Program-made: the position numbers and the translations under genes
Assembly: GCA_903960725.1 (NCBI GenBank)
Contig: CAJCBY010000365.1
Coordinates: 1 to 7,289 of the forward strand
Source: an uncultured Cytophagaceae bacterium
GTDB taxonomy: Bacteria; Bacteroidota; Bacteroidia; Cytophagales; Spirosomataceae
Reading direction: 5' to 3'
DNA: 7,289 bases
Part shown: piece after piece, positions 1 through 6,662 of the stretch
Position numbering within the stretch: position 1 is the stretch's first letter
Layout: each line of letters opens with the position of its first letter
Notes under the pieces: generated by a model
Databases searched by the model: none
What the model saw: only the letters and a program-made list of their open reading frames with translations
What the model was told of the DNA's origin: nothing

Positions 1-736
1 ACTCAAAATTCTCCCACACCTCTAAAATCGACTTCTTCCCCGTAATCTCTAAAATCTTCTCGATCAACACGAGCGTCCACGTAGGCACACCCAAAATACT
101 CGTCACATTCTCCTTCGATGTCTCGATCGCCATCTTCTCGATCTTCTGATCCCAATCCCCCATCAGCGCCACATCGAGCGAAGGGGTCCTTATAATTTGC
201 GCCCAAATAGGCAGATTCTTCATCACCACCGCCGACACATCCCCCATCAACATACTCGAATTCACCGGACTTTCTGATAGACTACCCCCGATGGACAGGC
301 CTTTACCCTCGAAAACCTTCGTGTCTGGTTTACTTGCAGCGAGCAACGTAATCATGTCTTTCCCGCCCATCATGTGACATTCCTCCAGCGCCTCTTTCGA
401 AACGGGAATGAACTTGCTTCGGGCATTGGTAGTCCCGGAGGACTTTGAAAACCAATTAATCGGAGTATCCCATAAGATATTTTGTTCCCCCTGCATCATG
501 CGATCGATGTATGGAAAAATCTCTTCGTAGGTAGAAATGGGAACTTGCCGTTTGAATTTCTCGTAGTTGCTGATGTCCTGATAACCGTGTTTGGAGCCCC
601 ACTCGGTCGATCGGCCATGTGATAAAAGCCCCTGCAACATCTGTTCTTGTAGTTCCAAAGGACGATCGTACATGGTCTCAATCCGCGGCATCCGCCGCTT
701 CATAAACCACAACAAAGTCTCGTTAAACAGCGACAT
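1..736 (-). CDS. GH3-family adenylate-forming protein (N-terminal half, runs off the left edge)
   Basis: This is the first 245 residues of a protein that continues past position 1; family members are usually about 500 residues, so roughly half is present. The reading frame opens at the ATG at 736-734 and has no stop before the edge. It is recognised by the GH3 nucleotide-binding motif FSKSSGTTNARSKFIPVS (residues 96-113), with the Ser/Gly/Thr-rich phosphate-binding loop typical of acyl-adenylating enzymes, and by a GVPTW motif near residues 216-220. Plant GH3 proteins adenylate carboxylates such as jasmonate or auxin and join them to amino acids. The substrate of the Bacteroidota members is not known to me, so only adenylation or amide synthesis is inferred. 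No signal peptide is seen, so it should be cytoplasmic. It starts 2 bp after the stop of the GDPD gene, which suggests translational coupling in one operon. Confidence 0.9.
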   Translation of the reverse strand, partial: MSLFNETLLWFMKRRMPRIETMYDRPLELQEQMLQGLLSHGRSTEWGSKHGYQDISNYEKFKRQVPISTYEEIFPYIDRMMQGEQNILWDTPINWFSKSSGTTNARSKFIPVSKEALEECHMMGGKDMITLLAASKPDTKVFEGKGLSIGGSLSESPVNSSMLMGDVSAVVMKNLPIWAQIIRTPSLDVALMGDWDQKIEKMAIETSKENVTSILGVPTWTLVLIEKILEITGKKSILEVWENFE

Positions 737-738
737 GT

Positions 739-1602
739 TTAGGGTTTAAGAAATTGAGGTGCTCGATTAGGGTAATCGGTAATGATACCATCCACCTTCC
801 AATCACTAAATTTCTGCATCTCAGCCGTCGTATTAATCGTCCAAGGGATGACCTGCATCCCGCGAGCGTGACAAAAATCAATCTGCTCCTTACTCAAATA
901 CTTAAAAGACGGGCTGAAAATCTCCGGCACAAAACCCAGCGTAGCTAACATCTCCTGAGGTTTTTCCTTCTCCACTAGCGCAGAAATGCGCCCCTGATTA
1001 ATCGATGTTTTCCAGTATTGCAAAACCGCAAAATCAAAACTCTGCAAAATCAGCGAAGAGGGCGAAATATGTGCAGATATCACCGCCCAGACGCGATCCG
1101 CAAATTCCTTTACCGTGGCCGGTTGGGACTTGCCATATTCAGCTGGTTCTGATTTGATCTCGATATTGTATTGTATGGGGAGGCCGCTTTTACGCGCGAA
1201 AGCTTCGCCTAAGGCTAAGACTTCTGAAAGTAAGGGCTTATAGGTGGCGACGCGCACTTGTTCTGGGAAAAGCTTGTTCCCACGGGAGCCTACATCGAAG
1301 GACTTAATTTCGCTGTACGTTTTTTGGTATAAATTAATGGACGCATCAGTAACAGGCGCGCCACCAGGGAAAGACGCGTACAATGGATTCATGTAGGGCT
1401 CGTGGGAAACGTAGACTTGTCCGTCTGCGGAGAGACAAACGTCCATTTCCAGAACGGTTACCCCCAGCTCTAAGGCATGTTGAAAAGCCGGAAGTGAATT
1501 CTCAGGGTATAACCCTCTACAACCTCGATGTCCTTGAATCACAGGTGTCTGGCCCATAGAAATTACATTAATACACACTAATAAGAACAAGAGTTTCCTC
1601 AT
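739..1602 (-). CDS. exported glycerophosphodiester phosphodiesterase (GDPD family)
   Basis: This 287-residue protein should hydrolyse glycerophosphodiesters (deacylated phospholipid head groups) to sn-glycerol 3-phosphate and an alcohol. The GDPD active-site pattern is complete: H25-R26 in QGHRGCRGLYPENS, E52 and D54 in LEMDVCLSADG, H67 in VSHEP, and E148/K150 in NIEIKSE. The C-terminal family signature DGIITDYP is also present. The first 17 or so residues (MRKLLFLLVCINVISMG) form a signal peptide; Cys10 lies inside the hydrophobic core, too early for a convincing lipobox, so a soluble periplasmic enzyme is more likely than a lipoprotein. Its ATG overlaps the stop of the upstream DUF4296 gene as ATGA, and its stop lies 2 bp before the GH3 start. 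The length is normal for the family. The exact substrate is not determined by the sequence. Confidence 0.93.
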   Translation of the reverse strand: MRKLLFLLVCINVISMGQTPVIQGHRGCRGLYPENSLPAFQHALELGVTVLEMDVCLSADGQVYVSHEPYMNPLYASFPGGAPVTDASINLYQKTYSEIKSFDVGSRGNKLFPEQVRVATYKPLLSEVLALGEAFARKSGLPIQYNIEIKSEPAEYGKSQPATVKEFADRVWAVISAHISPSSLILQSFDFAVLQYWKTSINQGRISALVEKEKPQEMLATLGFVPEIFSPSFKYLSKEQIDFCHARGMQVIPWTINTTAEMQKFSDWKVDGIITDYPNRAPQFLKP

Positions 1603-1946
1603 GGTTTTTTGGCTGATGCTTTTGTCCTTCTTTCCTCTATAATTTTATTCACACGGGTATATAGTTTCACTAAAGCGGCAGGATCCTTCACGTAAGAACT
1701 GATACTTTCCGCGACTTGAGTGGAATCAACCCCATGCTTTTTCAGCGTTTTTTTCGATAATTCGTGGTAAAGGACTAGAGCCGTATCGGAATTGCCCGTT
1801 TGCATATTTTGGACAATCGCCTCGTCTATGTGGATATCTGCCAAAACCTGCGCCATCTTCTCTTGCTCTAATCGGCTGCCGGACGAATCACTCGTACACG
1901 CCGTAAATGCAAAGGCCAACAAAAGCAAAAATAATCCCTTTTTCAT
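1599..1946 (-). CDS. DUF4296 family lipoprotein
   Basis: This small protein (115 residues) is predicted to be a lipoprotein. A Lys-Lys start and hydrophobic stretch are followed by the lipobox FTAC, with Cys17 as the lipidated residue, and then a Ser/Asp-rich linker. The mature part is mostly helical and charged. The stretch KMAQVLADIHIDEAIVQN (about residues 30-47) is the typical start of the DUF4296 domain, a family found in Bacteroidota and of unknown function. The C-terminus is Lys/Arg-rich (EERRTKASAKKP). It is the first gene of the minus-strand unit and overlaps the GDPD start by 4 bp, so the two are probably translated together. The role is unknown; an envelope location is the only firm inference. 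The family assignment rests on recognising the domain pattern, not on a search. Confidence 0.85.
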   Translation of the reverse strand: MKKGLFLLLLAFAFTACTSDSSGSRLEQEKMAQVLADIHIDEAIVQNMQTGNSDTALVLYHELSKKTLKKHGVDSTQVAESISSYVKDPAALVKLYTRVNKIIEERRTKASAKKP

Positions 1947-2030
1947 CTTGTAAATATACCCGTAAATTAGAAAGCTTTTAGCTCATTTCATTCAGATTGG
2001 GTAAAAATTAGGTAATTTAGTCTCGTGGAT
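1947..2030. promoter_or_regulatory. divergent intergenic region with weak promoter-like elements
   Basis: This is the only real intergenic gap in the window and must hold the promoters of both divergent units unless they are read from further away. Bacteroidota promoters have a -7 element TAnnTTTG and a -33 TTTG. On the plus strand TAATTTAG (2013-2020) matches the -7 element at all but one fixed position; TTTC at 1986-1989 is a poor -33 with spacing slightly too long. On the minus strand TATATTTA (1958-1951) also misses one position but sits only 4 bp from the DUF4296 ATG. An 8-bp palindrome AAAGCTTT lies at 1971-1978. No Shine-Dalgarno sequence precedes either start. The individual elements are weak and the exact promoter positions are a guess. 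Confidence 0.35.
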
Positions 2031-2897
2031 ATGGACATCAAAGCCTTCCTGACCCATGTAGTAAAGCTGGAAATTCGCATTAGAAAAGCGATTAACACCC
2101 AAATGCATGGAAATTTCTCCTCCGTCTTTAAAGGATCGGGCTTAGAGTTTAGTGACCTTCGCCAATACCATTACGGGGACGACGTGCGGCACATTGACTG
2201 GAATACTTCATCGAAAGGACACGGTACATTTGTGAAGCTTTTTAAAGAAGAAAAAGAGCAAACCATTTTCTTCCTGATCGACGTCAGTGCCTCTGGCGCT
2301 GTAGGTAGACAAGGGAATAGCAAAATCAAAACTTTAAAAGAAGTAGCTGGAGTTCTCGCTTTTGCAGCGATTCAAGAGGCAAGTCACCTGGGCTTTGTCT
2401 GCTTCAGCGATAAAAACGAAAAATACATGCCCCCGTCCATGGGCAAAAAGCACGGATACAAGGTTATTTCAGAACTTTTTAGAGTGGAGCCGGAAAATAC
2501 GGCGACGGACCTAAAAGCAGGCTTAACCTTTGCGCTACAAACATTGAAACGCAAAAGTTTGCTTTTTGTCTTATCAGATTTTATCGACGAAGGCTATGAA
2601 GATTTATTGCGGGCAGCAGCTTTAAAGCACGATTTAGTCGTCTTGCATGCCCTGGATAAACAAGAGATTCAATTACCCTCCATGGGAATCATCCCTATTT
2701 ACGATCCAGAAAGAAAGCGGACAACTTGGGTAAATACCTCGTTAAAATCCTTCAAAAATTTACTCCAGCAACAAGTCAAAACCCGCGGTGTAGACTTGAA
2801 AGAGATGTGTAAGAAGTGGCATGCAGATTATGTCGAATTGCGTTCAGGGGAGGATTTTGTCCCGGCATTAGTCAAACTTTTTAATGCAAGACGCTAA
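2031..2897 (+). CDS. DUF58 domain protein of a Bat-type cluster
   Basis: This 288-residue cytoplasmic protein belongs to the DUF58 family, which accompanies MoxR ATPases and VWA proteins and is thought to act with them in assembling or maturing other proteins. The diagnostic block spans residues 27-62: FKGSGLEFSDLRQYHYGDD followed by VRHIDWNTSSK. A von Willebrand A-like fold follows with a full metal-binding site: D84-x-S86-x-S88 (LIDVSAS), T159 (TATDLKAGL) and D183 (VLSDF). I chose the ATG at 2031 rather than the in-frame GTG at 2025, because MDIKAFL matches the usual beginning of the family (MD-x-K). No transmembrane segment is seen. It is the first gene of the plus-strand unit, and its stop overlaps the next ATG by one base (TAATG). 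No moxR gene lies directly upstream; the neighbour there is the divergent DUF4296 gene. Confidence 0.93.
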   Translation: MDIKAFLTHVVKLEIRIRKAINTQMHGNFSSVFKGSGLEFSDLRQYHYGDDVRHIDWNTSSKGHGTFVKLFKEEKEQTIFFLIDVSASGAVGRQGNSKIKTLKEVAGVLAFAAIQEASHLGFVCFSDKNEKYMPPSMGKKHGYKVISELFRVEPENTATDLKAGLTFALQTLKRKSLLFVLSDFIDEGYEDLLRAAALKHDLVVLHALDKQEIQLPSMGIIPIYDPERKRTTWVNTSLKSFKNLLQQQVKTRGVDLKEMCKKWHADYVELRSGEDFVPALVKLFNARR

Positions 2898-3751
2898 TGC
2901 AACAGACGCCATTCATCATCAAGGGAAAATTTCAGGAGGATTCTGCCGTGATCGGGCAGCCGATTCACTATTCCTTGTATGTGAAGCACCCGAAGGACCA
3001 AGAAGTATTTTTCCCTAAGGCAAACCAAAATTTTGGGTCGTTCGAAACGGTAAAACGCGAATTTTTTGCAACAAAGACCACAGCTTCTGGATCACTTGAT
3101 TCCGCAGTGTATACGTTACGGTTATTTAATTTAGCCCCGGTCCAAAAGCTGCAAATTCCCATTTACATTCAACAGGAACCCGATTGTACCCTCATATATC
3201 CGGTAGTGGATAGCATTTATTTGAAGCGACTGCTGCCCCATCCGGAACAAATTGATTTAGATTCGTTGTACCAAAGCATCCCCATTCAACCCGTCAGCCC
3301 TAAAACAGACTTGAAAAATGTGGTTGCCGCAGGTATAAGTTTATTGATTTTGGCGGGATTGATTTACTGGATTTTTGGCAAAGCGATTACTAAGCTTTTT
3401 AAACGCTACTTATTATGGCGACGTCACAGAGAATTTAGACGTACATTCCAACGTTACGCGCGTCAAGTAGCCGGAACGCCTGTAGGTTTATCGAATTTAG
3501 AAAAAGCCTTTTCTACCTGGAAGAAATACGTAGAAGCATTAACTCAACTGCCATTCACCACCTTTACTTCGAAAGAAATGCTAGATAACTTAGCGGACGA
3601 AACGATGGAGAAGGTTTTGAATGAGATGGATTCGGCCATTTATGGGGGAAATTTCTCCACTAACACGGTAGAATCCGTGCAATATTTGGATGCTTTAGCC
3701 GGTAATTTATATGCTTTAGAACAAGAAAAGATTCAGAATAATGAAGTTTAA
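2897..3751 (+). CDS. single-pass membrane protein of the Bat cluster (BatD/DUF4381-like)
   Basis: The 284-residue product has an N-terminal beta-rich part (about 1-135), one clear membrane segment (about 142-161, VVAAGISLLILAGLIYWIF), a strongly basic stretch just after it (KRYLLWRRHREFRR, about 169-182), and a helical C-terminal part. This layout and the place between DUF58 and BatA suggest a BatD- or DUF4381-like partner, probably binding the VWA protein in the membrane; the sequence itself is too divergent for me to name the family firmly. By the positive-inside rule the C-terminus is cytoplasmic and the beta domain periplasmic, yet no signal peptide precedes it. The frame is closed by a stop at 2882-2884 and offers no earlier start, so the ATG at 2897 is forced. 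It overlaps DUF58 by 1 bp and the next gene by 11 bp. Confidence 0.8.
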   Translation: MQQTPFIIKGKFQEDSAVIGQPIHYSLYVKHPKDQEVFFPKANQNFGSFETVKREFFATKTTASGSLDSAVYTLRLFNLAPVQKLQIPIYIQQEPDCTLIYPVVDSIYLKRLLPHPEQIDLDSLYQSIPIQPVSPKTDLKNVVAAGISLLILAGLIYWIFGKAITKLFKRYLLWRRHREFRRTFQRYARQVAGTPVGLSNLEKAFSTWKKYVEALTQLPFTTFTSKEMLDNLADETMEKVLNEMDSAIYGGNFSTNTVESVQYLDALAGNLYALEQEKIQNNEV

Positions 3752-4733
3752 TCCGCTTTATTCTTGGCAGCAAATACAAGATTTTTTCACTTTCGAGTGG
3801 GAGAACGGCTTGTTTTTGTACGGATTAATTTTACCCTTCCTTGTCTATTTCATTAAGTACTTGAGGCAGCGTGGAAACAAACCTCGCCTAGAATTATCGC
3901 TCTCCCTTCCGCTTCAACAGAACCGGATTTCGCTACTGCTGAGTTATTTACCCATGGTGATTCAGATGCTGTATATTACCTGTTTGATCATTGTGGCGGC
4001 GGGGCCCTACCGCGTCATTAAGCACCAAAAAAAGCAAGTCGAAGGCATCGACATCGCGCTTGCACTCGACATTTCTTCCTCGATGCAAACGCGCGATATC
4101 AACCCAAGTCGATTAGAGACCGCGAAAACGATGGGGAAAGAGTTCATCCGCCAGCGCAGTCATGACCCTATTTCGTTAGTCGCATTTGCGGGTGCGCCTT
4201 ATTTAGCCAGCCCCATTACGACGGACACCGCCTTTTTATTACATCAATTAAAGCAGTTACAAACGAATCAAATTAGTGAGGAGGGGACCGCTTTAGGGGA
4301 TGCTTTGGGAATGTGTATTAACCAAATCCGCGACACCGAAAACCCCAAGAAAATCACTATTCTGATTTCCGATGGTAACAATACGGCCGGAAATCTAGAT
4401 CCAGTTACCTCTGCTGAGTTAGCGAAGAATTTCAATATCAAAGTATATACAATTGCCGTAGGTAGTCTTCAGCCTAGTGCTGACCCGGTAGACGAAAGTA
4501 CCCTGCGCGAAATCGCGAGCCTGACGAAAGGTAAATTCTTCCGGGCTACGAATAGCCAGGCATTGCAACAGATTTTCCAAGAGATTGATAAAATGGAGGC
4601 CTCCGTGGTCAAAAACTTTACTTGGGAAGAACACATCTCCCTTTCTTACCTATTTGCGGAGATCGCACTCATCTTGTTCTTTGTAGGACTTTGGGTGCGA
4701 TTAAGCTGGATAGGCAACTCATTAGAAGATTAA
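3741..4733 (+). CDS. BatA-like von Willebrand factor A membrane protein
   Basis: This 330-residue inner-membrane protein carries a VWA domain between transmembrane segments. Hydrophobic segments lie at about 23-40 (NGLFLYGLILPFLVYFIK), 69-88 and 302-322, the BatA/BatB arrangement. The VWA domain has a complete MIDAS metal site: D110-x-S112-x-S114 (ALDISSSM), T183 (EEGTALGDAL) and D211 (LISDGNN), so it should bind a divalent metal and a protein ligand. Bat proteins were named for aerotolerance in Bacteroides, but their molecular role is unsettled. The start is the ATG at 3741, which lies 11 bp inside the previous gene. The length fits BatA (about 320-340). Only one VWA gene of this type is present here; a second one (BatB) and a TPR protein (BatC), common in other Bacteroidota, do not follow. 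Confidence 0.92.
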   Translation: MKFNPLYSWQQIQDFFTFEWENGLFLYGLILPFLVYFIKYLRQRGNKPRLELSLSLPLQQNRISLLLSYLPMVIQMLYITCLIIVAAGPYRVIKHQKKQVEGIDIALALDISSSMQTRDINPSRLETAKTMGKEFIRQRSHDPISLVAFAGAPYLASPITTDTAFLLHQLKQLQTNQISEEGTALGDALGMCINQIRDTENPKKITILISDGNNTAGNLDPVTSAELAKNFNIKVYTIAVGSLQPSADPVDESTLREIASLTKGKFFRATNSQALQQIFQEIDKMEASVVKNFTWEEHISLSYLFAEIALILFFVGLWVRLSWIGNSLED

Positions 4734-4734
4734 T

Positions 4735-5547
4735 ATGGTTTTATTTCCACACGCGAAGATAAATATTGGATTGTACATCACGAAGAAGCGCAAGGATGGG
4801 TTTCACGATTTGGAAACTTGTTTCTTTCCAGTACCTTGGACGGATGTGTTGGAGATTACGCCATCAGAAGGGAAATTTACCTTCACTTCATCTGGTTTAG
4901 ACATCGCTGGCGCTATCGAAGATAACCTGTGCTACAAGGCTTATGAGCTACTTCGCGCGGATCATAAAGTGCCGCCCGTGCACATTCACCTGCACAAAAT
5001 CATTCCCATGGGGGCTGGTTTAGGCGGCGGATCGTCTGACGCGGCGTTTACGTTACTGGGCTTACGGGACTTGTTCCAGCTGCCTCTAACGAACGAAGAT
5101 TTACAACCTTATGCGGCTAAATTAGGAAGCGATTGTGCGTTTTTCTTGTCGAATCAGGCGGCTTTTGGAAAAGGGAAAGGGGATCAACTCAGCCCTATCG
5201 AAGCGAGCCTGAAAGGGAAATTCCTCGTGCTTTTATATCCAGCGGTAGGCATCTCTACCGCACAAGCCTATGCGGGTGTGACGCCCGTAAAAGCCCCGGT
5301 GGATCTGCGCAAAGCCATTTTGAAATCCGATTGGAAAGAGACGATTTCGAATGACTTTGAGAAGAGTATATTTCCGAATTATCCTGTCCTGGCTTCCTTG
5401 AAGGATGAAATGTACAGCTTGGGTGCTAGCTACGCGGCGATGAGCGGTTCGGGTTCTACGATTTTTGGGATATTCGATAAAAAAATCGACCCACCTGCGG
5501 GATGGGCCGATTATACTGTTTGGAGCGGCTGGGTAGAAAAAGACTAG
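4735..5547 (+). CDS. ispE: 4-diphosphocytidyl-2-C-methyl-D-erythritol kinase
   Basis: IspE phosphorylates 4-diphosphocytidyl-2-C-methyl-D-erythritol with ATP at the 2-hydroxyl, a step of the MEP pathway to isopentenyl diphosphate in the cytoplasm. The 270-residue product is a GHMP kinase with all three family motifs: AKINIGLYI (residues 7-15, with the substrate-contacting Lys8), the phosphate-binding loop PMGAGLGGGSSDAA (91-104), and AMSGSGSTIFG (236-246). The predicted catalytic aspartate is D133 in KLGSDCAFF. The length is normal or slightly short. The ATG at 4735 follows the BatA-like stop after one base, so ispE is very probably expressed with the Bat genes. Its stop codon at 5545-5547 overlaps, on the other strand, the stop of the efflux adaptor gene. 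Confidence 0.97.
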   Translation: MVLFPHAKINIGLYITKKRKDGFHDLETCFFPVPWTDVLEITPSEGKFTFTSSGLDIAGAIEDNLCYKAYELLRADHKVPPVHIHLHKIIPMGAGLGGGSSDAAFTLLGLRDLFQLPLTNEDLQPYAAKLGSDCAFFLSNQAAFGKGKGDQLSPIEASLKGKFLVLLYPAVGISTAQAYAGVTPVKAPVDLRKAILKSDWKETISNDFEKSIFPNYPVLASLKDEMYSLGASYAAMSGSGSTIFGIFDKKIDPPAGWADYTVWSGWVEKD

Positions 5548-6662
5548 TCCTTCGCGAAAATGGCCTCTAAAGCAGATGCTCCTTTTATCACTACTTTACC
5601 CGCCGGCAATGCTTTCAATAATTTGATACCTGCATATTCTGGCGTGGAGCTCAAAATCTCTACCGGCACTTGTGCCATCGCACCATTCGTCATTTCTACG
5701 TAGATAAATCCGCCTTTCCCCACGCGTGCTAAACCCGCTTGTGGAATGCTGGGGATCTTTTGGGATCCTACTTCGATGCGTGCACTCACGAATTGGCCTA
5801 CCGTGAAACTCTTTTCATCTGCTTTGTTCACAAAATGTCCGTGAATGGACGTTGTGCGTTCGGTTAAATCGACTTGTGGGGCGATGAGGAAGATTTTAGC
5901 TCGTGCTTTTTGGCCTTCAGATTCGAATTCGATGGTTTGACCGATGTTTAATTTTGCCAAATCCTTCTCGAATACCTTCAATTCCACATGCTTATCTGCC
6001 ATTCCTACGACCTTAATCAATACGTCAGAAGGCGTCACGTATTTTCCGATCGCCAAAAACTGGTCTTGGATATACCCATCAATCGGCGAACGCAAGGTTA
6101 AAACAGAGCTCAGGTTTCCCTTCGCCAGCGATTTCAAGTCGCAACCTAATACTTCTAATTTAAGTCCTAAAGCCTTTACCTGCGCATTGACATTGCCTAA
6201 ATCCGCTTCCGATTGCTGTAATTTCTTCTTCGAACCTACTTCTTCATTTGTCAACACTTGTTGACGCGACTTCTCGGAACTCATAAAAGTCTGCGAAGAC
6301 AGCGCCTGTAAATACTCTTGTTGCATTTGGATGAAATCAAGCGACGTTAAGGTCGCCAAAGCTTGGCCTTTCGACACCTTTTTGCCCGGAAGCAACTCGT
6401 AGGTCATTTTCACGTAACCCGCGATCGGGATAGAGATAGAGGCTAAAGACACCGGCGGCACATCAACCACACCGGTACATTTCACTTCCGTAGCCATTTC
6501 GCGGTCTTCCAACGCACCCAATTCGATACCCGCGTTGGTCTTTTGCTCCGACGTTAATTTTATTTCAGATACGGGGGTTTCCGTTTCGGACTCTTCTTTT
6601 TTCGAGCAAGCCGCTAAGCTAAATACAAGGCATAACGCTGCAAATTTGATTAATTTATTCAT
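5544..6662 (-). CDS. RND efflux periplasmic adaptor lipoprotein (CusB/CzcB type)
   Basis: This membrane fusion protein of a tripartite efflux pump links an inner-membrane RND transporter to a TolC-type channel. With the start at 6662 the product has 372 residues and begins with a lipoprotein signal ending in LAAC, with Cys19 lipidated. A longer frame to 6773 adds 37 residues lying wholly inside the upstream gene and would bury the signal, so it is rejected. The order is: a lipoyl/barrel half near 70-110 (ISIPIAGYVKMTYELLPGKK), a helical hairpin at about 112-180 (QMQQEYLQAL to LGNVNAQVKALG), the second lipoyl half (LRSPIDGYIQDQFLAIGKYV), a beta-barrel (HVELKVFEKDLAKLNIGQTI) and a membrane-proximal domain (VPVEILSS). 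The pattern resembles heavy-metal CusB/CzcB adaptors, but no His- or Met-rich metal site is evident, so the substrate is open. It overlaps the upstream TolC-family gene by 8 bp. Confidence 0.93.
   Translation of the reverse strand: MNKLIKFAALCLVFSLAACSKKEESETETPVSEIKLTSEQKTNAGIELGALEDREMATEVKCTGVVDVPPVSLASISIPIAGYVKMTYELLPGKKVSKGQALATLTSLDFIQMQQEYLQALSSQTFMSSEKSRQQVLTNEEVGSKKKLQQSEADLGNVNAQVKALGLKLEVLGCDLKSLAKGNLSSVLTLRSPIDGYIQDQFLAIGKYVTPSDVLIKVVGMADKHVELKVFEKDLAKLNIGQTIEFESEGQKARAKIFLIAPQVDLTERTTSIHGHFVNKADEKSFTVGQFVSARIEVGSQKIPSIPQAGLARVGKGGFIYVEMTNGAMAQVPVEILSSTPEYAGIKLLKALPAGKVVIKGASALEAIFAKD

Noticed and set aside
3..206. Minus-strand 67-codon frame at the left edge
   Set aside because: It is an out-of-frame shadow of the GH3 gene with low-complexity Asp/Arg/Glu-rich composition.
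1971..1978. AAAGCTTT palindrome in the divergent intergenic region as an operator
   Set aside because: An 8-bp A/T-flanked palindrome is expected by chance; no second copy or regulator gene is nearby.
2025..2030. GTG at 2025 as the start of the DUF58 gene
   Set aside because: It adds only Met-Asp before an ATG that begins MDIKAFL, the usual family start; the ATG at 2031 is simpler.
5944..6264. Plus-strand open frame of 106 codons opposite the adaptor gene
   Set aside because: It lies wholly antisense to a well-recognised gene, shows no domain and has Cys/Ser/Asn-rich composition typical of a shadow frame.
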